A stretch of DNA of 5,527 bases from Enterobacteriaceae bacterium (GTDB lineage Bacteria; Pseudomonadota; Gammaproteobacteria; Enterobacterales; Enterobacteriaceae), in contig JALAGK010000474.1 of the NCBI GenBank assembly GCA_022712475.1, positions 1 through 5,527 of the forward strand, read 5' to 3'. The notes under the pieces are model-generated. The model was not told where the DNA came from. It ran no database searches and saw only the letters and a list, made by a program, of their open reading frames with translations. Positions 1-5,527 of the stretch are shown in pieces (position 1 is the stretch's first letter; every line of letters begins with the position of its first letter). Made by a program: the position numbers and the translations under genes.

Positions 1-551
1 GTGCTCTCCTGCCCTGCGTCTCCAGTTTTGCGCGGTTCGTTTCCGGCATTGCGGCTCATCCACAACGCCAGCGCTTTCAGCGAATCCGGCGTAAATTCAT
101 CACAGCGTGCGGTAATTTCTTCCGGCGTCAGCCAGTAGACTTCACTGATTTCCTCTTCCTGGAGCGCAAACGGCCCGTGCGACACGCAGCTAAACAACCC
201 GCCCCAGACACGACAGTTCTGGTCTTCAAAATAAAACTGGCCATGCTCAGCGAACGGTACGCCTGCAATACCCAGCTCTTCTTCCGCTTCGCGACGCGCT
301 GAATCCAGCAGCGGTTCATCAGCCTGCACCACACCGCCCGCGGTGGCATCCAACATACCGGGCAGAAAATCTTTCGTCTCGGTACGGCGCTGCGCCAGAA
401 TTTTTCCCATTCCGTCATGAACTACGATATAGGTCGCGCGGTGACGCAGGCGCTGTGCCCGCATTTGCTCACGGCTGGCCTGCGCAATGACATCGTTATC
501 TTCATTAACGATGTCCACCCATTCAGTACCAGTTTGACTCTGCTCCACCAT
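1..551 (-). CDS. yfcD: Nudix hydrolase YfcD, 3' end beyond the window
   Basis: This is a Nudix hydrolase, a cytoplasmic enzyme family that cleaves nucleoside diphosphate-linked compounds using Mg2+; the physiological substrate of YfcD is not established. A complete Nudix box (Gx5Ex7REUxEExGU) is visible from G73 to I95, with E79, R87, E88, E91, E92 and G94 in place. Other recognisable stretches are [14 protein letters not shown] residues 8-17 and [12 protein letters not shown] at 62-73. The start at 551 gives MVEQ..., matches the length expected at the N-terminus of E. coli YfcD, and has AGAAGG seven bases upstream. An in-frame ATG at 590 would add 13 residues but lacks a good ribosome binding site. 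The frame stays open for 183 codons to the window edge, already slightly longer than the roughly 180-residue E. coli protein; the last residues diverge. It lies 95 bp downstream of yfcE with no terminator between, so co-transcription is likely (inference). Confidence 0.93.
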   Translation of the reverse strand, partial: MVEQSQTGTEWVDIVNEDNDVIAQASREQMRAQRLRHRATYIVVHDGMGKILAQRRTETKDFLPGMLDATAGGVVQADEPLLDSARREAEEELGIAGVPFAEHGQFYFEDQNCRVWGGLFSCVSHGPFALQEEEISEVYWLTPEEITARCDEFTPDSLKALALWMSRNAGNEPRKTGDAGQES

Positions 552-558
552 CGGGAAA

Positions 559-564
559 CCTTCT
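559..564 (-). promoter_or_regulatory. Ribosome binding site of yfcD (decides the start)
   Basis: AGAAGG lies seven bases before the ATG at 551-549, which is good Shine-Dalgarno spacing. The alternative in-frame ATG at 590-588 is preceded by TCCTGAATATCA, with no comparable purine block. This supports the shorter yfcD product. Confidence 0.7.
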
Positions 565-646
565 TTGTCTCGGGCGCTCTGCTGGCGCATTGATATTCAG
601 GACGCGGCCCGCTCAGACCGTGAAGCCAGGCGCTGTCCGGTGTAAC

Positions 647-1201
647 TTACGGCGTAATCTCAACGCGTGCAATAACCGCGTCGTCTTCCAGTGCCTGAAC
701 GCTCAGAACAGCACCATCAAGCATACCGTAGCTGGCGGCAAAACCACCTTTTGGGATACTCACCGAGCCGGGATTAAACAGCGTGATGCCATCGTCACGG
801 CGTTCAGCCACCGGAATATGAGTATGGCCATAGACCAGCGTATCGCCAGCAGCGAGCGGTGGCAGATTTTCAGGGCTGTACAGATGGCCGTGGGTAAGAA
901 ACAACCTACCCTGCGCCAGTAAAACCTGCTGCCAGGGGGCCGTGATGGGAAAGTGCAGCAACATCTGGTCCACTTCGCTATCACAGTTGCCGCGCACCGC
1001 AATGATCCGCTCTGCCTGGGTATTCAGGCGCTCGGCCACCTGCGCTGGATTATAGCCCTCAGGAAGCGCGTTACGAGGACCGTGGTAGAGCACGTCGCCC
1101 AGCAGTACTAACCAGCGCGCACCACTTTGCGCAAAGCGTGTAAGCAGTTGCTCCGTTGCGGGTAGCGAGCCATGAATGTCCGATGCGAACATCAGTTTCA
1201 T
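647..1201 (-). CDS. yfcE: Metal-dependent phosphodiesterase YfcE
   Basis: This is a calcineurin-like metallophosphoesterase of the YfcE/MJ0936 family. E. coli YfcE is a manganese-dependent phosphodiesterase active on artificial bis-phosphodiester substrates; its natural substrate is unknown. It is cytoplasmic, with no signal peptide. At 184 residues it has the same length as the E. coli protein. All metal-binding motifs are present: SDIHG at 7-11 (D8, H10), GDV at 35-37 (D36), GNCD at 71-74 (N72), THGH at 103-106 (H104), and YGHTH at 124-128 (H126, H128). The NPGSVSIP loop typical of the family follows at 143-150. The ATG at 1201-1199 has GGAGG seven bases upstream (1209-1213), and the stop is TAA. 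It sits 45 bp downstream of yfcF and 95 bp upstream of yfcD on the same strand, so the three are probably one transcription unit. Differences from E. coli are mostly in the loop and helix residues around 18-30, 52-66 and 131-140. Confidence 0.96.
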   Translation of the reverse strand: MKLMFASDIHGSLPATEQLLTRFAQSGARWLVLLGDVLYHGPRNALPEGYNPAQVAERLNTQAERIIAVRGNCDSEVDQMLLHFPITAPWQQVLLAQGRLFLTHGHLYSPENLPPLAAGDTLVYGHTHIPVAERRDDGITLFNPGSVSIPKGGFAASYGMLDGAVLSVQALEDDAVIARVEITP

Positions 1202-1246
1202 TCGTCAACCTCCAGGTGAATCAGACAGTTCGCAATAATAACGGAT

Positions 1247-1909
<663 letters not shown>

Positions 1910-1928
1910 TTATGTTCCGCAGGTAAAA

Positions 1929-1956
1929 ACTATACTCAAAATTTGGCCTCTGCCAC
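1929..1956 (-). promoter_or_regulatory. Candidate sigma-70 promoter for yfcF-yfcE-yfcD
   Basis: Reading the minus strand, GTGGCA (1956-1951, 4 of 6 matches to TTGACA) is followed by a 16-base spacer and TATAGT (1934-1929, 5 of 6 matches to TATAAT). The start point would fall near 1922, leaving a leader of about 25 bases that contains the yfcF ribosome binding site. This is a motif reading only; no operator was recognised beside it. Confidence 0.45.
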
Positions 1957-2007
1957 GTACTTTTGCGAGACGGCGCTAGCCCACTCTTCTGTTGGCGGGA
2001 GCAGGCG

Positions 2008-2036
2008 TGGGCGGCTGCGTGAAGCTCATGTATGAT
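2008..2036 (+). promoter_or_regulatory. Candidate promoter for folX-yfcH
   Basis: TATGAT at 2031-2036 is a good -10 element (5 of 6 matches). The hexamer 17 bases upstream, TGGGCG at 2008-2013, is a poor -35 element (3 of 6). Transcription would begin near 2043, giving a leader of about 24 bases containing GGGAG at 2055-2059 before the folX ATG. The weak -35 suggests either low basal activity or help from an activator (inference). Confidence 0.4.
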
Positions 2037-2066
2037 ATTGCACTCAAACCTACCGGGAGCACCTGC

Positions 2067-2432
2067 ATGTCACATCAGCCAGACGCCATTATCCGCATAA
2101 AAAATCTGCGCCTGCGCACCTATATTGGTATCAACGAAGAAGAGAAAGCCAACCGCCAGGATGTGGTGATTAACGTTGAACTACGCTACCCCGCCGATAA
2201 AGCGCGCGTGAGTGAAGATATCGATGATGTACTTAACTATCGCACCATGACCAAAGCGATTATTCGCCACGTTGAGGAAAACCGCTTCGCGCTATTGGAA
2301 AAATTGACGCAGGATGTGCTGAATATCGCATGCGAACATCCCTGGGTCACCTATGCTGAAGTAGAAATAGATAAACTTCACGCGCTGCGTTATGCCGACT
2401 CGGTGTCTGTTGCAATGAGCTGGCAACGTTAG
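2067..2432 (+). CDS. folX: Dihydroneopterin triphosphate 2'-epimerase FolX
   Basis: FolX epimerises 7,8-dihydroneopterin triphosphate at C2' to the dihydromonapterin form. It belongs to the tunnelling-fold family that includes dihydroneopterin aldolase (FolB). In relatives this feeds tetrahydromonapterin synthesis; the enzyme is cytoplasmic and oligomeric. The product is 121 residues against 120 in E. coli. Family landmarks are [12 protein letters not shown] at 15-26, the substrate-pocket tyrosine in [10 protein letters not shown] at 56-65 (Y58), FALLEKL at 74-80 with E78, and [16 protein letters not shown] at 99-114 containing the conserved lysine K103. The ATG at 2067 has GGGAG seven bases upstream and matches the E. 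coli start; the longer open frame upstream, back to TTG 1992, has unlike-protein composition and no support. The gene is divergent from yfcF and ends 18 bp before yfcH, which it probably shares a transcript with. Confidence 0.96.
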   Translation: MSHQPDAIIRIKNLRLRTYIGINEEEKANRQDVVINVELRYPADKARVSEDIDDVLNYRTMTKAIIRHVEENRFALLEKLTQDVLNIACEHPWVTYAEVEIDKLHALRYADSVSVAMSWQR

Positions 2433-2439
2433 CGCTAGC

Positions 2440-2444
2440 GGAGG
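2440..2444 (+). promoter_or_regulatory. Ribosome binding site of yfcH (decides the start)
   Basis: GGAGG is six bases before the ATG at 2451. An in-frame ATG at 2445 follows GGAGG directly with no spacing, so it is unlikely to be used. The 2451 start also gives MKIVITG, in register with E. coli YfcH. Confidence 0.7.
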
Positions 2445-2450
2445 ATGCGC

Positions 2451-3344
2451 ATGAAGATAGTCATTACCGGCGCCACCGGACTCATCGGTCAACATCTGGT
2501 GCCACGCTTACTGGAGCTGGGCCATGAGGTCATTGCGGTCACACGCGATCCTACAAAAGCCCGTGCCAGGCTCGACCCTCGCGTCGAGGTCTGGAAAGGG
2601 CTGCATGAGCGTGAGAACCTCGACGGTATTGATGCAGTCATTAATCTGGCAGGCGAGCCAATCGCTGACAAACGCTGGAGCACCACTCAGAAAGAGCGCT
2701 TGTGTCAAAGCCGCTGGAAAACCACCGAAAGGCTGGTTGAGCTCGTTAAAACCAGCCAGACGCCACCTGCAGTGCTCATTTCCGGCTCCGCGACGGGCTA
2801 TTATGGCGATCTCGGTGAAGTGGTCGTCACCGAAGAAGAGCCTCCCCATAATGAGTTCACACATAAACTGTGCGCTCGTTGGGAGCAAATCGCCAGCGCG
2901 GCACAAAACGAACACACCCGCGTGTGCCTGCTGCGCACCGGTATTGTGCTCGCCCCGGATGGCGGCATTCTGGGCAAACTGCTGCCGCTATTCCGCTTAG
3001 GGCTGGGTGGTCCGAGCGGCAACGGGCGGCAATATCTGCCGTGGATCCACATTGATGATATGGTCAGCGGCATTATCTGGCTTTTGAGTCACGATCTGCG
3101 CGGTCCGTTTAACATGGTATCGCCTTATCCGGTACGCAATGAGCAGTTCGCGCACACGCTGGGTCACGTGCTGCACCGCCCGGCATTTATGCGCCAGCCT
3201 GCCGTCGCGCTGCGCCTGGCAATGGGTGAGTCCGCGGTGTTAGTGCTGGGTGGCCAGCGAGCACTACCTAAACGGCTGGAAGCCTCCGGTTTTATTTTCC
3301 GCTGGTTTGATCTCGAAGAGGCCCTGCACGACGTAGTGCGCTAA
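2451..3344 (+). CDS. yfcH: NAD(P)-binding epimerase-like SDR protein YfcH
   Basis: This is an extended short-chain dehydrogenase/reductase-type protein of the TIGR01777 (SulA/YfcH-like epimerase) family. The substrate is unknown; nucleotide-sugar epimerase names are by fold only. The product is 297 residues, the same as in E. coli. The N-terminal Rossmann motif is TGATGLIG at 6-13 (G7, G10, G13), followed by the cofactor-edge VTRDP at 30-34 and NLAGEPI at 65-71. The active-site-like segment is SGSATGYYG at 111-119, with HKLCARWE at 138-145 downstream. [12 protein letters not shown] lies at 161-172 and WIHIDDM at 198-204. The C-terminal portion, about residue 245 onward, fits the DUF1731 domain with [14 protein letters not shown] at 268-281. 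It follows folX by 18 bp and is convergent with hisP. The pairing with folX is conserved in E. coli, but a role in pterin metabolism is only a suggestion. Confidence 0.95.
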   Translation: MKIVITGATGLIGQHLVPRLLELGHEVIAVTRDPTKARARLDPRVEVWKGLHERENLDGIDAVINLAGEPIADKRWSTTQKERLCQSRWKTTERLVELVKTSQTPPAVLISGSATGYYGDLGEVVVTEEEPPHNEFTHKLCARWEQIASAAQNEHTRVCLLRTGIVLAPDGGILGKLLPLFRLGLGGPSGNGRQYLPWIHIDDMVSGIIWLLSHDLRGPFNMVSPYPVRNEQFAHTLGHVLHRPAFMRQPAVALRLAMGESAVLVLGGQRALPKRLEASGFIFRWFDLEEALHDVVR

Positions 3345-3354
3345 TACAGGTAAT

Positions 3355-3386
3355 AAAAAAACGCCGAACAACGTCGGCGTTTTTTT
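3355..3386. terminator. Bidirectional intrinsic terminator between yfcH and hisP
   Basis: ACGCCGA (3361-3367) and TCGGCGT (3374-3380) form a perfect 7-bp GC-rich stem around the 6-base loop ACAACG. Six As (3355-3360) lie on the left and six Ts (3381-3386) on the right, so the U-run needed for release exists in both transcripts, and the A/T arms can lengthen the stem to 13 bp. It starts 11 bp after the yfcH stop and ends 22 bp before the hisP stop codon on the other strand, so it serves both convergent operons. Confidence 0.9.
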
Positions 3387-3407
3387 AGGTGATAAGCCAG
3401 AAGCTAG

Positions 3408-4181
3408 CTACTTCAGTGACCCGGACAAAAACTGCTGCAGGCGTGCGCTCTGCGGATTGTCGAAGACCTGCTCCGGCGTGCCTTCCTCTTCAATTTTGCC
3501 CTGATGCAGGAAAATAACGTGGTTTGACACGTGGCGTGCAAAGCCCATTTCATGCGTTACCACAACCATGGTTTTACCCTCTTCCGCCAGTTGCTGCATG
3601 ATACGCAGCACTTCGCCCACCAGTTCCGGGTCCAGTGCCGAAGTTGGCTCATCAAACAGCAGCACCTCCGGCTCCATTGCTAGTGCGCGAGCAATGGAGA
3701 CGCGCTGCTGCTGGCCACCAGACAAATGCGCCGGATACTTCGCCTGCTCACGCGCGTGAATGCCGACTTTTTCCAGATACATCAGCGCCCGCGCTTTGGC
3801 TTCTGCCTTGCTCAGGCCCAGCACCTGTACTGGCGCTTCCATCACGTTTTCGAGCACTGTCATGTGGCTCCACAGATTAAAGTGCTGGAATACCATTGTC
3901 AGGCGTGTACGCAGCAGGCGCAGTTGGTTTTTATCTGCCACCTTCAGCTGACCATCTTTGTCGCGCACCAGATTGATATTCTGGTTGTTCACTACAATCG
4001 AGCCTTCGCTTGGCTTTTCAAGAAAGTTAATACAGCGCAAAAAGGTGCTTTTGCCGGAACCGGACGAACCGATGATGCTTATCACATCACCCGCGTCAGC
4101 CTTGAGCGACACGCCCTTTAGCACCTCATGCTCACCGTAGCGCTTGTGCAGATCAATTACGTTTAATTTATTCTCAGACAT
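3408..4181 (-). CDS. hisP: Histidine / basic amino acid ABC importer ATPase HisP
   Basis: HisP is the ATP-hydrolysing subunit of the HisQMP2 importer. It sits on the inner face of the cytoplasmic membrane and powers uptake of L-histidine (delivered by HisJ) and lysine/arginine/ornithine (delivered by ArgT). It has 257 residues, the same as in E. coli, and very high identity to it. Walker A is GSSGSGKST at 38-46 (K44), the Q-loop is VFQH at 97-100 (Q99), the ABC signature is LSGGQ at 153-157, Walker B is LLFDEP at 174-179 (D177, E178), the D-loop is SALD at 181-184, and the switch histidine is H210 in VVTHEMGF. It is the last gene of the operon, seven bases after the hisM stop; its upstream region has only a weak TGAG, so its translation probably depends on hisM (inference). 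It ends near the shared terminator. Confidence 0.98.
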   Translation of the reverse strand: MSENKLNVIDLHKRYGEHEVLKGVSLKADAGDVISIIGSSGSGKSTFLRCINFLEKPSEGSIVVNNQNINLVRDKDGQLKVADKNQLRLLRTRLTMVFQHFNLWSHMTVLENVMEAPVQVLGLSKAEAKARALMYLEKVGIHAREQAKYPAHLSGGQQQRVSIARALAMEPEVLLFDEPTSALDPELVGEVLRIMQQLAEEGKTMVVVTHEMGFARHVSNHVIFLHQGKIEEEGTPEQVFDNPQSARLQQFLSGSLK

Positions 4182-4188
4182 CGTTTAC

Positions 4189-4908
4189 TCAGTGCACAGA
4201 GGATGACGGATTCATATGCCGCAGCCAGCGCTTCTCCGCTTTGCGAAAGAGGCTAATCAGCCCATATGAAATGATAAGGTACAGTACCGCAGCAATACCA
4301 AACGCGGTAAACGGTTGATAGGTGGCGGAGTTGATATCACGGGCAATCTTAAGCAGATCCGGCACGGTGGCCGTAAACGCCAGCGCAGTAGAATGCAACA
4401 TCAAAATCACCTCATTGCTGTAGGCTGGCAGAGAAATACGCAGCGCCGCCGGCAGAATAATGCAGCGATAAAGTTTAATGCGCGAGAAGCCATAGGCGCG
4501 CGCCGCTTCAATTTCACCGGCAGGCACCGAGCGAATAGCACCAGCAAAAATCTCTGTAGTATAAGCGCAGGTGTTAAGCGTAAATGCCAGCATCGCGCAG
4601 TTAAGACCGCTGCGAAAAAACGCATTCAGAAACTCGTTGCCTTTAACAATTTCCAGCGTGTACATACCGGAGTAGAACACCAATAGCTGTACATACAACG
4701 GCGTACCGCGAAATACATATGTAAAAAACCAGATAGGCAGCGAGATAAATTTATTGGACGAGACGCGCCCAATGGCGAGAAACAGCGCCAGAAAACCGCC
4801 CATTAACACCGAACCAATCAGCAGCCACAGCGTAATCGCTACACCGGTAAAACGGTAGCCGTCAGTCCACAACAGTGATTTCCAGTACTCCTGAATAATC
4901 TCAATCAC
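4189..4908 (-). CDS. hisM: Histidine / basic amino acid ABC importer permease HisM
   Basis: HisM is one of the two transmembrane subunits of the HisQMP2 importer in the cytoplasmic membrane. It has 239 residues, one longer than I recall for E. coli, with the difference in the C-terminal tail. Hydrophobic stretches lie at about 22-46, 58-81, 101-124, 163-183 and 203-221, consistent with the usual five-segment permease. The cytoplasmic EAA loop that docks on HisP is intact: E134-A-A at 134-136, G140, and I150-x-L152-P153. The start codon is GTG (4908-4906), and its last two bases belong to the hisQ TGA, so the genes overlap by four bases. AGAGGG at 4921-4916 lies seven bases upstream, inside the hisQ coding sequence. 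The overlap suggests coupled translation for balanced HisQ:HisM amounts. Confidence 0.97.
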   Translation of the reverse strand: MIEIIQEYWKSLLWTDGYRFTGVAITLWLLIGSVLMGGFLALFLAIGRVSSNKFISLPIWFFTYVFRGTPLYVQLLVFYSGMYTLEIVKGNEFLNAFFRSGLNCAMLAFTLNTCAYTTEIFAGAIRSVPAGEIEAARAYGFSRIKLYRCIILPAALRISLPAYSNEVILMLHSTALAFTATVPDLLKIARDINSATYQPFTAFGIAAVLYLIISYGLISLFRKAEKRWLRHMNPSSSVH

Positions 4909-5527
4909 AGTTCGGCCCTCTTCACGCCAACTGAATAGCGACGTTCAAGCCAGAACAGCACGCCGTTGGAGACGGTGGTAAACATCAGGTAAATCACGCC
5001 ACACACCACAGCAAAGTAGAACGGCTCCCAGGTACTTTTCCCGGCAAGCTGAGTAGCCTTCACTACATCTTCCAGCCCCAGCAACGATACCAGCGCCGTG
5101 GCCTTGAGAATAACCTGCCAGTTATTACCAATACCAGGCAACGCAAATCGCATCATGGCCGGAAACAGAATGCGGCGAAAGGTTTGCGCGCCAGTAAAGC
5201 CATAAGCGGTGGCCGCTTCTGTATGGCCCTTTGGCACTGCCATATAGGCACCACGGAACGTTTCTGTGAAGTAAGCGCCGTAGATAAAACCCAGCGTAAC
5301 AATACCGGCCGCCATTGGGTCGATATCCCACTGTGCAACGCCAATAGCATCGGTAATACCGTTAAGCGCCATTTGCAGGCCATAGAAAATCAGCAGCATC
5401 AGCACCAGATCGGGTACACCGCGAATCAAGGTGGTATAGGCTTCAAACAGTAATGCCAGCAGACGGTTGTGCGAAAGCTTAGCCGCCGCGCCCGCAAGGC
5501 CAATAATAACGGCAAGAACCAGAGAAC
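4905..5527 (-). CDS. hisQ: Histidine / basic amino acid ABC importer permease HisQ, 5' end beyond the window
   Basis: HisQ is the partner permease of HisM in the cytoplasmic-membrane HisQMP2 importer. The frame stays open from the TGA at 4907-4905 to the right edge, encoding 206 complete residues. E. coli HisQ has 228, so about 22 N-terminal residues, including the start codon, are missing because the window ends there, not because the gene is broken. The codon at 5429-5427 is TTG in the conserved TTLIRGVPD stretch and is an internal leucine, not a start. The EAA docking loop is present (full-length numbering about 125-144: EAATAYG, then ILFP). GNNWQVILK and TALVSLLGLEDVV are near-identical to E. 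coli. The C-terminus YSVGVKRAEL overlaps the hisM start by four bases. Confidence 0.96.
   Translation of the reverse strand, partial: SLVLAVIIGLAGAAAKLSHNRLLALLFEAYTTLIRGVPDLVLMLLIFYGLQMALNGITDAIGVAQWDIDPMAAGIVTLGFIYGAYFTETFRGAYMAVPKGHTEAATAYGFTGAQTFRRILFPAMMRFALPGIGNNWQVILKATALVSLLGLEDVVKATQLAGKSTWEPFYFAVVCGVIYLMFTTVSNGVLFWLERRYSVGVKRAEL
4916..4921 (-). promoter_or_regulatory. Ribosome binding site of hisM, supporting a GTG start
   Basis: AGAGGG sits seven bases before the GTG at 4908-4906 and lies within the last codons of hisQ. No in-frame ATG follows near the start, and the residues after the GTG (IEIIQEYWK) align with the E. coli HisM N-terminus, so GTG is the real initiator. Confidence 0.7.

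Noticed and set aside
552..646. Possible REP element, terminator or separate yfcD promoter between yfcE and yfcD
   Set aside because: Only short GC palindromes (such as CGGCCCG) are present, with no stem followed by a T-run and no REP-like repeat. TATCAA at 595-590 could be a -10 element but has no acceptable -35.
590..922. A 110-codon plus-strand frame opposite the end of yfcE
   Set aside because: It is antisense to conserved yfcE metal-binding motifs, and its translation resembles no protein family I know.
1202..1246. Internal promoter before yfcE based on TATTAT in the minus strand
   Set aside because: The -10-like hexamer is good, but the best -35 candidate at 17 bases (CTGAAC) matches only 3 of 6, and the sequence is explained as a short operon gap.
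1992..2066. N-terminal extension of FolX to TTG 1992
   Set aside because: The extension has no counterpart in E. coli FolX and would begin upstream of the -10 element; the ATG at 2067 has GGGAG at ideal spacing.
2524..3000. A 158-codon plus-strand frame inside yfcH, and minus-strand frames over the same region
   Set aside because: yfcH is full length with intact Rossmann and SDR motifs; these frames have no recognisable domain or ribosome binding site.
5427..5429. TTG start giving a 174-residue HisQ
   Set aside because: The residues upstream in the same frame align with the E. coli HisQ N-terminal region up to the window edge, so this TTG is internal.

Overview
This window looks like ordinary chromosomal DNA from a member of the Enterobacteriaceae that is related to, but clearly not, E. 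coli. Every protein reads as a close relative of an E. coli K-12 protein, with differences scattered along its length. The gene order follows the K-12 yfcD-to-his transport region. I compared with K-12 from memory, so the family is secure but genus and species are not assigned. Gene density is high: seven genes, no stretch of 300 bases without a gene, and no sign of mobile elements, CRISPR, tRNA or rRNA.

Layout, left to right. Bases 1-1897 hold three minus-strand genes, transcribed in the order yfcF (glutathione S-transferase-like), yfcE (metal-dependent phosphodiesterase) and yfcD (Nudix hydrolase; its 3' end runs off the left edge). Bases 1898-2066 are a divergent intergenic region with a plausible sigma-70-type promoter in each direction. 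Bases 2067-3344 are a plus-strand pair, folX (dihydroneopterin triphosphate 2'-epimerase) and yfcH (NAD(P)-binding epimerase-like SDR protein), 18 bp apart. At 3355-3386 a hairpin with A and T runs on opposite sides can terminate transcription in both directions between the convergent yfcH and hisP. Bases 3408-5527 are the minus-strand hisQ-hisM-hisP genes of the histidine / basic amino acid ABC importer, with the 5' end of hisQ off the right edge.

How the genes work together. HisQ and HisM form the membrane channel and HisP is the ATPase. The periplasmic binding proteins (HisJ, ArgT in relatives) would lie beyond the right edge. FolX acts in pterin metabolism. YfcF, YfcE, YfcD and YfcH are enzymes of known fold but poorly defined physiological substrate.

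The main comparative point is what is missing. As I recall K-12, yfcG lies between yfcF and folX, and yfcI/rpnB lies between yfcH and hisP. Neither is here, and the two junctions are only 169 and 63 bp. I found no convincing undescribed system. The other findings are small-scale: start choice, translational coupling, hairpins, a G-rich leader and a repeated CTAG-containing octamer.
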